Positions 9,690-19,818 of a stretch of DNA of 64,000 bases are shown here, in pieces (position 1 is the first letter of the stretch; every line of letters starts with the position of its first letter). A program made the translations under genes and the position numbers. The stretch is from Semisulcospira habei (taxonomy: Eukaryota > Mollusca > Gastropoda > Semisulcospiridae): positions 167,793,501 through 167,857,500 of the forward strand of contig BTPG01000002.1 in the NCBI GenBank assembly GCA_036245525.1. The letters run 5' to 3'. The notes under the pieces are model-generated. The model had not been told where the DNA came from. It was given only the letters and a program-made list of their open reading frames with translations, and did no database searches.

Positions 9690-9960
9690 AAGAAAGTGTA
9701 AAATCCTGCAAGAGGCATAGATACTCATGAGCCCCTGCAGTTGCTGTGGCTCATGCAAATCTACACCTCTTGCTTGATTCATTTGCATCTATGTCAGCAC
9801 AAGTCAAAGGTGGACTGCCTGCAGGCATGGCAGGAAAAAAATTATGGAAAGCTGATCATTCCTACAAAGGGCATAGATCCTCATGATCCCCCATAACAGC
9901 AGGGGCTCATGAAGACTGATACTTCATGCTGATTTCAATTTCCATGACCGCTTTTACAGC
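9690..9960. repeat. Foldback remnants (family H4)
   Basis: Contains AAGAGGCATAGATACTCATG, GAGCCCCTGCAG and a second set near 9872 (GGGCATAGATCCTCATGA with GGGGCTCATGA). These are motifs of the H4 foldback family. Boundaries unclear. Confidence 0.45.
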
Positions 9961-10211
9961 TGAGGAATCTGTAGTGATAACCTGAAATTACATATACACA
10001 TGCATAGAAAAAGCCTGGACAAACATGCGATATCACATGTCTGTTTGGGGCTTTTAACCCCTTTGCTGCTGAGAAAAAGTGAACACGATCCAACTGCAAG
10101 AGACATGTGACTGCGGAACTCTATGCTTCTTGCTGAGACCACTTTGTGTCCATGTTTTGGGATGGTTTTGGCTTTTGGTCGCTGAATGAACAAAGAGTTC
10201 AAAAACAAAAA

Positions 10212-10442
10212 TGTATTTTTCTTTAAAATGATTTTTTTTTTAAAAAAATACTTACCGATGGTATTACTAATGGAAATAGTTTTTAGCTAGTCTAATTTTA
10301 GCCCAAAATTTGTTGTGTACAATTATGGTTGTGATGGCAGGAGTGGGGCGCCATAGACTGGGCAGAAGCCAGGTTAGCCTCCCTTCCGGTTCAACCACGC
10401 ATGTGCTCCGCGCTTCCCTCTTCAGTTTCTTAGCAGACCAGC
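10212..10442. repeat. 3' inverted terminal repeat of element B
   Basis: Landmarks CTTACCGATGGTATTACTAA, GTCTAATTTTAGCCC, GGAGTGGGGCGCCATAGACT and AACCACGCATGTGCTCCGCG. All have inverse copies at 16645-16854. Confidence 0.87.
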
Positions 10443-10449
10443 GGCAAGC

Positions 10450-10570
10450 GGGGCAGGTGGGAGGGACCTCCGAGTAATACCATCGGAAAGTATTTTTCCA
10501 AAAAATTCATTTTAAAGAAAAATACATTTGTTTTCTCAAAACACATTACCGATGGTATTAGTACTATTAC
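10450..10570. repeat. Internal complementary region of element B
   Basis: Conserved block GCAAGCGGGGCAGGTGGGAG, then AGTAATACCATCGGAAAG (inverse of the 3' end, donor-like GTAAGT changed to GAAAGT) and CATTTGTTTTCTCAAAACAC with ATTACCGATGGTATTA (inverse of the 5' end). Confidence 0.83.
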
Positions 10571-10683
10571 TATATAGAAGAATCCCAAAGAGGAGGCGCG
10601 TGCCGCTATAACCCCTACCCCTGCCATCGCCCTACTCTAGTGGCCCTCCCCAAGCAACCTCCCTCTAATTTTAGCAAAGATAG

Positions 10684-11990
10684 TTACGGCGCCCAAGGCG
10701 CCTGGAGGGAGTGTTGCACCGCCACGATGTCTCCCACCAGCGAAAGGTTTTGGCGCTGGCTGGAGAGGTCCCTCAGGTAGAAGCGCGCAAAGGTGGTCTC
10801 CGCTCGCCAGCCCACAGCCACCACAATGTCTTTGACAGCACAGTTGCGGTTGAACGCTAGGCTTGCAGCCATGGCTCTGATCCCGTGCGCCCTGATGTGC
10901 AAGCGTTTGGCTGTGAGAAGAGCCAGGTCCTGGTAGGCTGACCGGATCACCCACCGAAGCCAGGAGGATATCGTCTGGGCTGAGATGTCATTTCTACCTG
11001 GGGTCAGAGGAAGGAAAAGGCGGGTGCGTCCCCTGCGTAGCGGCTTGGTCCGGCGCAGGTACACACGTAAGGCTCGCACCGGGTCTTGTTGTCTGGACTC
11101 ACGGGTGGAACCTGGGTCTCTTAATGGTTAAATCGTAACCAGTTGAGGGGCAGCCAAAGGAGATCTGGTCTTGGCTAGGAAGGCCGGGTCGGGCAGCAGC
11201 TGAACTGAACCGTCCGTTCTGAACTGCAGACAGTCGGGGCGTGCCGAAAGGGCGTGCAGCTCGCTGACCCTGGAGGCAGAGGCGAGGGCCAAGAGGAAGC
11301 AAGTCTTCCGCGTCACATCTGGTAGTATTGCTGACTGGATGGGCTTGAAGCGAGGCGAGTTGAGCCAAGTAAGCACCCAAGGCAGGTCCCATCTAGGCAC
11401 CAAGGAACGCAGAGTGGGATGCTGTAGACCGAAATGGTCCATCAGGTCGGCAAGGTCTTTGCAGGCACCGGGGTCGGGCCGTCCCAGATGTCTGTATGTG
11501 TCCGCAATCATGGCCAGGTAACCTCAAATGGTGATGGGCGCTAGGTGCTGGTCGGAGAACAGCCAGAGGAAGAACTCCGCCAGCTGAGGAATTGTCAATT
11601 CGGTGGGGGAGAGGCGTCTGTCGTCGCACCAGGAGCAGAGGACCCTCCACTTGCCTTCGTAAACTCGTCTGGTCGAGGTTCTGCGAGCTGAAGCGATCAC
11701 GTCCACTGCCGCACGCGAGAAGCCTCTAGTGGTGAGGGCTTGCCTGACAACCTCCAGGCGTGGAGGAGATGCTCTGGACATGGGTGGTAAACCGCACAAT
11801 AAGGTTGCTTGAGCATCGTGCTTGGGGTGGGGAGCGTCAGCGGGGGGGGGGGGGGGGGGGGGGGGGGCGTCGCGAGGTTCAGGAGGTCGGTGGTCCACGA
11901 CCTGGTCCAGCAGAACGGCGCCACCAGGAACAGAATCGTGTTGCACCCTCTCAGCTTGAGGAGAACCTTGGGGACTAGCACCGTCAGCGG
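10684..11990 (-). pseudogene. DIRS tyrosine recombinase of B (two nonsense codons)
   Basis: One frame throughout. Motifs: RRVYEGKWRVLCSWCDD, SASRVSELHALSARPD (first Arg), HIRAHGIRAMAASLAFN (HxxR box as HGIR), ARFYLRDLSSQ (Tyr). In-frame stops occur at 11523-11525 (TGA, at a position that is Arg in element C) and near 11129 (TAA). A 26-base poly-C expansion at 11842-11867 disrupts the N-terminal overlap with the polyprotein. Confidence 0.87.
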
Positions 11991-12545
11991 GTAGGCATAG
12001 GCGACCAGACCGTGCCAGGGGATGGAGAGAGCGTCCACTGCCCAGGCCAGGGGATCTGGAATTGGAGAGACGAATAGAGGGAGCTTCCGATTCCATCTCG
12101 TGGCGAAGAGGTCGATCATGGGTGTCTCCCAGGCTGCGCCGATCATCCGGAAGATGTCTGGATGCAGCGACCACTCGGTATGCAGAAGCTGACCTCGTCA
12201 GGAGAGGGAGTCGGCTAGGACATTCAGGTGATCCGGAATGTAATGGGCACGGTCCTCGCACCACCGAAGTACCTGGTAGAGGAGGATGCAGAGGGAGGGA
12301 GAACGGGTCCCGCCTTGCTTCTGGATGTAGGCGACGACCGTGGAGTTGTCTGACAGTACTAGAAGCTCCTGATGTCGGAGGCGATGTTCCCACACAAGGA
12401 GGGCTTGCCAGACCGCCTTCAGTTCCAACCAGTTGATGTGTCTGGGCAGCGACTCCCGGGGCCACAGTCCGGAGGAAGTCTCGAACGACGGCAGGAGGTG
12501 AGCTCCCCAACCGGAGAGGCTCGCGTCGACGCACAGGGAGAGGGT

Positions 12546-12562
12546 GGGGGGGGGGGGGGGGG
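12546..12562 (+). repeat. Poly-G tract before the RNase H of B
   Basis: 17 G; on the coding strand a Pro run just before LSLCVDASLSGW. C has a similar run at exactly the homologous point (21794-21810), while A has three Pro codons without a run. Confidence 0.88.
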
Positions 12563-13521
12563 CGGCGAGAACAGCGGCACTTCCGTCGCAAGCCAGGAAG
12601 GATCCGCCCAGCTCAGTAGGTGAGGACGGATCAAGGCTGTGACCAGAACCGGAGCGTCGAGGGCCGTCGACGGACGCCAGTGCAGGAGGAGGTGCAGTTG
12701 CAGAGGACGGGAATAGAGACATCCCAAGGGTAGCAGATCTGCTGCTGCGTTCTGCAGTCCCAGAAGCTGCAGCCACTGCCTGGCCGGGAGCGTCGTCATC
12801 TGAGAAACCTGCCACGCTAAATTCGCCAACTTCTGGATGCGTTTCTCCGGGAGCCGGACGATGTTGAGGTCGGTGTGGAACTCCATACCCAGGTGCACGA
12901 AGTGGCACGCTGGCACGAGGTAGGACTTGTCGAAGTTGACCAAGAAGCCCAGAACTTCAAGGAGGCGGAGAAGGGCATCCCGGTCCTCCATCAGGGCGGA
13001 CTCGGACTGGTTCCTCAAAAGCAGGTCGTCTAAGTAGTTTGAGGTGGGACTCGTGGATGTACGACGGGCTCTGGCTACCACAGCATCCATAATCCGAGTA
13101 AACACCCAAGGGCTGAGGTTGAGGCCGATGGGAAGAGCTCGGAACTGGTAGACCACTTCCTGGAACGCAAATCGTAGGTAACGTCTGGAGGCTGGGTGTA
13201 TGGGTACGTGAAAGTACGCATCCGAGAGGTCCAGGCGGACAGCAAAGTCCAACGGCTGCACGGCGGAATGAAGGGCCCGGGCAGTCTCCATGCGGAAAGA
13301 TGGAGCAACGATGAACTTGTTGAGCGCCGAGAGGTCTATGACTGGGCGCCACCTGCCGCCAGGCTTGGGTACCACGAAGAGCCGGCTGTAGAACGCTGGG
13401 GAGTCGTGTCGCACCACCACCTCCGTGGTAGACTTCTGCAGCAAGGCAGCTACTTCGGCGCTGAGGGCCTCGGCTCTGGTCTGGTCTGACGGCACCGCCG
13501 TCCACAACGGCGAGCAGCGCA

Positions 13522-13540
13522 GGGGGGGGGGGGGGGGGGG
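13522..13540 (+). repeat. Poly-G tract before the RT of B
   Basis: 19 G at the Ser-Pro-Pro position upstream of the RT core. C has a homologous run at 22703-22719. Confidence 0.88.
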
Positions 13541-13691
13541 TGGAGACTGAAAGGAGATCAGGAGTCCATCGGCTATCGTTGATAGAATCCACGGGTCGTC
13601 CGGTAGAAGAGCTCGCCACACGTCACTGCGAAGCGCTAGCCTCCCGCCGACAGCAGACCCGGAAGAGGCCGGCGGGGGACGAGGCAGGCAG

Positions 13692-15950
13692 TCACTGGGC
13701 CCTACCCCGCCCGGGACGCCAGGCAGGCCTGGGCCAGGACCGAGCAGGGGGCGCAGGGGCGGGGCCTGTAGAAGGGCGGGTGCGGGGGAAGGCTGGAGGT
13801 CTGGGGGAAAGACGTCCACCTCTGGTAGGGGGGCGAGAGCTGGGTATGGAAGCCCGCAGGGAGCGACCCGGAGCCTTGCGGGGGACTCGAAAGGGAGCTG
13901 TAGTGGCGCGGCTGGGCCAGGAGTCCTTGTTCGCTTCCTTAACAGCAAGCCAGGCGGGGCCGAACAGGAGCTCTCCTCCGAGGGAACCTGACGAAGCTAC
14001 GTCTTGACATCCGCCGGGATGGAGCAGAGGCATAGAACCGCATCGCGTCGAAACAAGTCGCAGTTGACAGCCGCTGCCATCGCATTGACGGAGGTGTGGT
14101 AGGCCGCGCGGTTCCCAGAGTCCGCCAGCGCTAGCAGGTCCCCGAGCAGAGAAGACAACGAAGGGTGCCAGGCGTCTTCTATCCGACGAACGATGGCTTG
14201 CGTCGCCAGATCTAGGAAACCCGCTGCAGCCAGGGCGTTCCGAACAAGTGTCGCTGTTTGTTCCACGCCGGGAAGGAGAGACTGACGTAAGGTAGCACCA
14301 GCGAAAGACACCGCCGGAGGGGGGGGGGGGGGGTCCACCTTAGGCAGAGGGCAGGAGAAATTCTGAGAGTGTCCTGCGTACCAAGATTGCCGAAAGGAGA
14401 TATCCACACCTGCCGGCCACCTGGAGTCCGAGAAGAAGCCGGCAGAACCGCAGCGACCCTGCGAGAGATGAGTGGAGAATGCTTCACAAAGGTCTTTGAA
14501 GCCCGGCGGCTGGGGGAGAGACTTGAACCGCTTGCCCTGACGATCAGCATTGACGAAGGCGGAGGCCTTCCTCTTGAGCGGGGGGGGGGGGGGGGGGGGG
14601 GGGGGGGAGAGGGGGGGGGGAAGGGGGGCAGTGATCCGCGGGGAGGTAGTCTGCAATAATGTGCGCCGCTTCATCCAGTACCCGAAGAGTCTCCAACCTG
14701 TGACCTATGGAAGACGGCTATAGCTCCTCATCGTCAGACGAGAGGACGGGCATGTCGGGGCTGGTCTCTCGCAGGAGGGCTGATACTGACTCCGCAGGGT
14801 ACAGGCTGAGAGCATCATCCTCTGCCGGCACAGTGCAGGGGGCTGCATCTACTACCTGACGAGGAGCGAGATTCACCGCGTTGTCTTCCTGGGAGATGGC
14901 CGTAGCCTTAGGCGACGAGCTTCTCACAGCAGGGTGGTGTCGAGGGAGCCGCAGGGAAGAATGGTCCCGCGAAGAGCTCCGCGACGAGAATGACGCACAT
15001 CGAGGTCTGCGGTGTCGCTGCACACAGTCGTGGCAGAAAGCACTGCGCTGTCTGGTGTCTGGAGCGGTAGCGGCGACAAGACACCGACCATCGACACCGG
15101 CGCGATGCTGAACTATGGGCTGAGTCGTACCTGGACCGCACTCGTGGGGGTCAGCTAGAAGCTGAGTGGCGGGAAGAATCTCTCTGGCGCGTCGACTTGT
15201 CCCTGGAGCACGACCAACAACGAGAGGAGGGAGAGCGCTCACGGTGTACACGGGGCGGGCAGTCTCGGGGCGAAGCTGGGCCGCGCCTCAGGCTACGTGT
15301 CCAGGAGCGGGAGCATGAACGCCAAGCAAGTCTGTCTAATCTAGGTGTGGGTCCTGTGTCGGTGCGCTGAGGAAACGAGTTGTTCAGCAGTGGCGGACGA
15401 GGAGGGGGGCACGATAGGTCCATGTAGTGGAGAGTGCCGGTCCCTGACCTGGTGGGCTACAGCCTTCGGTGTTTCCACGACATCCACCGGAGCTGCGGCT
15501 TGTGCCTGTTTCTCTTCTTGTGACTGGGAAGCCATCACCGTGTAGCGACCACTCGACGGGACTGTGGTGGATACCGGTGTTTTCACTAGAGGCTTAGCTG
15601 GCGGGCCTCGCCGATCCGTAACCGCACAGCGACCACTCGATGGGACTGTGGTGGATGCCGGTTTTTGAGCTCGCGCTCGCAGCCGAGGCCACGGAGCCGG
15701 AGGCTCTACCACTCGGTAAGGGCCACTCGATGGGTCTGTGGCGTGTACCGGGGATGGATCGGAACTCCGTGCTGGGGTCGGTCGTTTTCGGCCGTAGAAG
15801 CTCAGGAGTTGTGTCCACTGCTCTTCCGGCCATGGGGCGCAGACCGGGCACGGGTTGGTAGAGGCACATCCGGAACAGGTCAGGCAAAAGGAATGTCCGT
15901 CACTTGGCCACTGGAACTGCCCACATCGCGTGCAGGTGCGGACTTGCCAA
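13692..15950 (-). pseudogene. DIRS gag of B, second exon (frameshifted)
   Basis: Starts at an acceptor TGTGTTGCAG with QVRTCTRCGQFQWPSDGHSF and CLTCSGCASTNPCPVCAPW: a CxxC-HxxC-CxxC-CxxC cluster that should bind zinc. Next come short repeats built on STTVPSSGRYTV, then the conserved gag core (ISFRQSWYAGHSQNFSC, LLPGVEQTATLVRNALAAAG, NRAAYHTSVNAMAAAVNCD). The frame breaks near 15341, 14700 and 14030 and at poly-C tracts, so the product is not intact. Confidence 0.78.
14580..14620 (+). repeat. Poly-G tract in gag of B
   Basis: 28 G, GA interruptions, then 10 more G, in the Pro-rich stretch before LKRKASAFVNADRQ. Confidence 0.88.
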
Positions 15951-16113
15951 CTGCAACACAAAGGGAACAATGACATTCGAGTGAGCGTGCCCAGTGGGCA
16001 CGCAAAAACGAAACCGCGCTTGAGCAAAAATTTCGATAACCGGCTTATGCCGAGGCCCAGTGCTCTGACCCACACCCCTGAGCGCCTGGCGTAGGCCAAA
16101 CTGAAATCTTTAC
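15951..16113 (-). other. Predicted spliceosomal intron in gag of B (163 nt)
   Basis: Donor GCGAG/GTAAAGATTT and acceptor TTTGTGTTGCAG/TTGGC on the minus strand. Splicing joins ATG GCG AG to T TGG CAA, giving MASWQVRTC in frame with the cysteine domain. C (25060-25220) and E (51964-52153) show the same arrangement at homologous places. Confidence 0.7.
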
Positions 16114-16121
16114 CTCGCCAT
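16114..16121 (-). CDS. Gag start mini-exon of B (3' part: ATGGCGAG)
   Basis: Eight coding bases, ATG GCG AG, end in a consensus donor. The 5' untranslated part of this exon extends upstream toward the terminal repeat. The choice of start rests on conservation of ATGGCNAG/GTAA in B, C and E. Confidence 0.65.
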
Positions 16122-16644
16122 TCGAAGAAGAGGGACCAACCAAACAGGCCAAGACCAACCAACCACGTGGAGGGCAGGCGACCAGGCATAGAGACTGCTC
16201 GAACCGTCGCAGGTCGGAGACACGAGTCCACGCAGGAATCGTAGGGCCGAAGGGGAGACGCAAGGAACGCCGCCACACACCAACACTCCGGGGCTCATCC
16301 TGCGTAATGCCGAGAGTCCAAAACGATGAGCGAAAACACCAGTCACAGCTCTCCAAGCACACAGTCAAAAACCTGAACCGGCGCTAAAGGCTAGCGCATG
16401 CCAGAACCGGCCACACCAAGGGCGAAGCCACAAAGTCAGAGCAGCCACAAGACGCGTGAAAACAGTTAACCGGCGCCGCTGAAGGCTAGCCCTAAAGTCA
16501 CAAACACACACTGCAGAGGAAGTCCAACACGAAAGCGTCCGAGCCTAAGCCACAAGGCGAAGGGCAACACAGCAGTGCAACGACCGGTTAACAGGCTCAA
16601 ATTCAAATGAAGCATAGAGTCACGACGTACACAACCGCACAGCA

Positions 16645-16854
16645 ACTAGCAAAGAAACTGACTGAAGTGGGAAGCGCGGAGCACATGCGTGGTTGAACCG
16701 GAAGGGAGGCTAACCTGGCTTCCGCCCAGTCTATGGCACCCACTCCTGCCATCACGACCATAATCGTACACAACAAATTTTGGGCTAAAACTAGACTAGC
16801 TAAGAACTATTTTCATATAGTAATACCATCGGTAATGTGTTTTGAGAAAACAAA
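16645..16854. repeat. 5' inverted terminal repeat of element B
   Basis: Inverse copy of 10212-10442, ending AGTAATACCATCGGTAATG and TTTTGAGAAAACAAA. Between 16122 and 16645 only the untranslated leader is seen. Confidence 0.86.
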
Positions 16855-16956
16855 TGTACATGCAGAGGCATGGAAATAGTTACTCCAGTGTTTTTGTTCA
16901 AACAGGTACAATTATCACCTGCTGATTTCCAAATGGCCATTTGCACACTTCTATTT

Positions 16957-17037
16957 TTAACTCTTAAACTCCCAGAACTAAATGAATTCCATTCTGTAGA
17001 ATGGAAGTCATTTAGTTCTGGGAGTTTAAGAGTTAAG
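16957..17037. repeat. TTAA-bounded perfect foldback (family H5)
   Basis: TTAACTCTTAAACTCCCAGA at the left and TCTGGGAGTTTAAGAGTTAA at the right form arms of more than 30 bases, with ATTCCATTCTGTAGAATGGA at the tip. Bounded by TTAA. Confidence 0.65.
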
Positions 17038-17250
17038 GCTAAGGAGTCTCTTTTATGTGTGATCAATCAGACATTTGTATCAATTTCATATGGGTGGTAA
17101 TGTGTTATAAATGCATCACCTATGACAGTTTACAGGTAGTGTCTGATCAGCTTTGAGCTAAGCTTGAGCTTCAGCTGTCAAGTCTGATCCATTTCCCACT
17201 GTAGTGTTCGTATGAGTGATTGTTTAAAGCAACAACACCCCACAACTGAC

Positions 17251-17387
17251 CTTTATCAATGGCAAGAATGGTGAGAACATGCTGAGGTGTCGTCTCCCGA
17301 TCCAACTTGCGCCTCGTCCTAACCTCACCCGTTGTAGCGTTGATGAAGAAGAATCGTCGTCTGTCTGAATTGCGGTCAATTGAGAAT
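17251..17387 (-). CDS. CadN-like cadherin, exon 9
   Basis: Acceptor TGTGCTTGCAG and donor ATAAAG/GTCAGT. It encodes FSIDRNSDRRRFFFINATTG, then EVRTRRKLDRETTPQHVLTI and LAIDKG. This is the central part of a cadherin repeat with the F.I...TG.....LDRE signature. It joins in frame to GSPPLTGTATLTV in the next exon. Element B fills the downstream intron. Confidence 0.9.
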
Positions 17388-17629
17388 CTGCAAGCACAGG
17401 TAAAGCAGTTATCTGACAGCTGAAAGTCTGAAAACAATTTCAATTCACTTCAGTGCAGTTCATTAAAGATGGGATCTTTGTGCTCAGAAAAACCTATACC
17501 TTCTCCACTCAATCTCTACAAAATATTTCCACATTTCCTTTTCATATCATACCAACACCCTTCTTATTAATTATGGATCTCTCAAATCCATTTTTAAGTC
17601 TGAGCTGTACTTTTGCAGACTAAATTACA

Positions 17630-17870
17630 ATTTAGGATACAGAATGCTCATGACAATTCAAGGGTGGTGCCAGAATAACTTGATGCCCACAAGCGCCAAA
17701 CTATTCTGGCACCATCTTTAAACTATCATGGTCTATCCACATCTTGCTCAGAGGTGCCACACTGTTTTGGCACCACCACTGAACTGTTATAGTCAATCCA
17801 CATCTTGATCAGAGGCACTAAGCTATTCTGGCGCCACCCTTGAACTGTCATGGTCGATCCATATATGGTT
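17630..17870. repeat. Foldback remnants (H1/H2-like)
   Basis: Three degenerate copies of the inverted core, such as AATTCAAGGGTGGTGCCAG, GCCAAACTATTCTGGCACCA and AAGCTATTCTGGCGCCACCC. Outer ends not resolved. Confidence 0.45.
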
Positions 17871-17905
17871 GTAGCATATCATACCAAAATAAGTCTTCAA
17901 CTTAC

Positions 17906-18147
17906 TCAAATTGCGCGTTGAATCCAGAATCAGCATCGGTAGCAGTGAAAGTTGTCAGCACCGTGCCTGGTGCTACATCCTCTCGTTTTGTGATGCTCGT
18001 GTCTTTAGGGACAATCAGTGGCGCATTGTCGTTAAAATCCAGCACGGTGATTTCCACGTAGCAGGTTGCCGTGTGCTTGATGTCTTCATCTCGAACAGTG
18101 ACCGTCAGGTTAAAGAAGCGCTGGTTTTCATTTTCATAATCCACTTG
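17906..18147 (-). CDS. CadN-like cadherin, exon 8
   Basis: Acceptor CCTTTCCAG and donor TTTGA/GTAAGT. It reads QVDYENENQRFFNLTVTVRD, YVEITVLDFNDNAPLIVP and REDVAPGTVLTTFTATDADS, ending GFNAQF. DYE, LDFNDNAP and ATDADSG are standard cadherin calcium-site motifs. Phase 0 in, 2 out. The 1149-nt upstream intron carries only foldback elements. Confidence 0.9.
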
Positions 18148-18271
18148 CTGGAAAGGTGGAAAAAGATAAAACAGGGGGAATGTAAGTCATCTGAGGACTT
18201 ATGTCAACAAGTTCACGGAACATCTAAACTTTCTCTAATATACTCATGAGCAAAAGAAATGTGACATTTTC

Positions 18272-18495
18272 TTAACCCATAGCATACTGAGGCTAAAAGC
18301 TTCAAATTTGTACACTGCCATATGCAAGCTACATTATAGTACTTACAGATAAGGATATAGACCAACAGCTTTAGTTCAAGGGTAGTGCCAGAATAGCTTG
18401 GCGCCTAGAGGCGCCAAGCTATTCTGGCACTACCCTTGAACTATTTTAGTCAAACTTATTTCACACACTGGTGTATTGTGAATGATAAGGGTTAA
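18272..18495. repeat. TTAA-bounded foldback element (family H2)
   Basis: TTAA/CCCATAGCATACTGAGGC to GAATGATAAGGG/TTAA, with the central palindrome GAATAGCTTGGCGCCTAGAG / GGCGCCAAGCTATTC. Best-preserved H2 copy. Confidence 0.65.
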
Positions 18496-18970
18496 TCAAA
18501 GTGTTTCTGACGATCCCAACTTCTTCAGCTAGTAAGTATACAAGTCAGCCTCAGTATATCCGATACCTGGAAGCCATAACGTTACACTGCGGTCAAATGA
18601 GAATCTGTAAAGTGGTGCTTAACTTATGTAGGCACTTGAAGAAAATACAAAAAGTAAGTAAAAGGACATAGAGCAAATGTCAGCATTTGCTGGTCCATGC
18701 ATAGATGTACTCAGGTGAACTAAGGCCAACATAAACCGTAGAAACCTTTGCTTAATGGTTGCAGTGGGCCCATGCACAGCCATGCGCTGGCCCACTGCAG
18801 CTGTTGTGAGCCCGAGGACCTTTGCCTATGGGCAGAGATCTGTCCATGATATGTCTACTTCCATGGTACTCTTGAGCAGATAATACTGAGGCTGTGTCCT
18901 CAAATATTATGGAATTAGGAATGGAATTAGGTGAATTAGCACACAACACAAACTACAGTTTCTGTAAATA

Positions 18971-19151
18971 CCTAAACCCATTTAACCCCTGCGCCCTACA
19001 GTAGGAGATAGATCAACCATGATAATTCAAGGGTAGTGCCAGATTAGCTTGGTATTACTGGCCCCACCCTTGGATTATCATGGTCAATCGATCTCCTGCA
19101 GCTGGCACCTCCAAAATTGAGGAAACATGGTCCTGAGGTTAAATGGGTTAA
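18971..19151. repeat. TTAA-bounded foldback element (family H1)
   Basis: CCCATTTAACCCCTGCGCCC at the left and GAGGTTAAATGGGTTAA at the right. Arms GGAGATAGATCAACCATGAT and ATCATGGTCAATCGATCTCC. Confidence 0.58.
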
Positions 19152-19275
19152 CCCTTTGGCTGTCTGCAGTGCTTTTTGTCACAATGACTCTTGCAGAAAT
19201 CACCTTGACAAAAAACAGCGAGGGCATTGAGGGCACCTTGACAAAAAAACCGCAACAGGCAGCTAAAGGGTCAAC
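19148..19275. repeat. Foldback element (family H3)
   Basis: TTAACCCTTTGGCTGTCTGC at the left and CAGCTAAAGGGTCAA at the right, with TGCTTTTTGTCACAATGA and CACCTTGACAAAAA as inner arms. It lies within 30 nt of the donor of exon 7. Confidence 0.55.
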
Positions 19276-19296
19276 CCTCTGGGCGGTAAAAAATAC

Positions 19297-19453
19297 CTTG
19301 TAAACTTGGATGCTGCCTTCATTGTTGATGGTTTCCACCTTGAAGTAGGTTGTGTCAGATACGCTGTAGTACAGTTTGGGCAGCTCGTCGCGGTCTGTTG
19401 CTACCACAAGCATCACCTGTTCCTGCGGTATCAGGTTTTCAGACATCGTCTCT
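19297..19453 (-). CDS. CadN-like cadherin, exon 7
   Basis: Acceptor TTTTTCTTGCAG and donor TACAAG/GTATTT. It encodes ETMSENLIPQEQVMLVVATD, then DELPKLYYSVSDTTYFKVET and GSIQVYK. The first part is the SEN..P.. start of a repeat, followed by the ATD.D calcium motif. The phase is 2 in and 0 out. The 3' terminus of DIRS element C lies about 10 nt upstream of the acceptor AG, so the element supplies most of the sequence that would hold the branch point. Confidence 0.88.
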
Positions 19454-19465
19454 CTGCAAGAAAAA

Positions 19466-19690
19466 TGAATTTTTCTCTAAAATAATTTTTTTTCGAAAAA
19501 TACTTACCGATGGTATTACTAATAGGAATGGTTTCTTAGCTAGTCTAATTTTAGCCCAAAATTGTTGTGTACGAGTATGGTCATGATGGCATGTGAGGGG
19601 CGCCATAGCCTAGGCGGTAACCCGAGTAGCCTCCCTTCCAATCCAACCACGCATGTGCCCAGCGCTTAGTAGCTCAGTCAGTTTCTTAGC
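19466..19690. repeat. 3' inverted terminal repeat of element C
   Basis: CTTACCGATGGTATTACTAA, TAGCTAGTCTAATTTTAGCC, GGGGCGCCATAGCC and GCCCAGCGCTTAGTAGCTCA. It is the unbroken inverse partner of the split 5' repeat, so it shows what the pre-insertion sequence of that repeat was. Confidence 0.87.
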
Positions 19691-19818
19691 GGACCAGCAG
19701 CAAGCGGGACAGGTGGGAGGGTCCTTCGAGTAATACCATCGGTAAGTATTTTTCGAAAAAATTTATTTTAAAGAAAAATTAATTTCTTTCCTCAAAACAC
19801 ATTACCGATGGTATTACT
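19690..19818. repeat. Conserved block and internal complementary region of C
   Basis: GCAAGCGGGACAGGTGGGAG followed by AGTAATACCATCGGTAAG and, after an A/T stretch, TTTCCTCAAAACACATTACC and GATGGTATTACTAATAGG. It joins inverse copies of both ends. Confidence 0.82.

Larger units (their letters stand above)
11697..13948 (-). pseudogene. DIRS RT-RNase H-MT-like polyprotein of B
   Basis: RT intact: YSRLFVVPKPGGRWRPVIDL, VRLDLSDAYFHVPIHPASRR, SNYLDDLLLRNQ. RNase H: CVDASLSGWGAHLLPS, LELKAVWQAL, LSDNSTVVAYIQK, HYIPDHLNVLADSLS, then a TGA near 12198. MT-like: MIDLFATRWNRKLPLFVSP, AYAYPLTVLVPKVLLK, LFLVAPFCW. The RT and RNase H frames are split by the poly-C tract at 12546-12562. A second tract at 13522-13540 lies before the RT core. 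Confidence 0.87.
10212..16854 (-). mobile_element. DIRS-type retrotransposon B (near full length)
   Basis: A 6.64-kb element in the intron between exons 9 and 10, in the host gene's orientation. Inverted terminal repeats are at 10212-10442 and about 16645-16854, and the internal complementary region at 10474-10570. The full gag, RT-RNase H-MT-like and recombinase series is present. Lesions are few: poly-C expansions at 11842-11867, 12546-12562, 13522-13540, 14319-14333 and 14580-14620, one TGA after the RNase H and two nonsense codons in the recombinase. Terminal sequence (TTACCGATGGTATTACTA, TAGCTAGTCTAATTTTAGCC) is shared with C. Confidence 0.9.
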
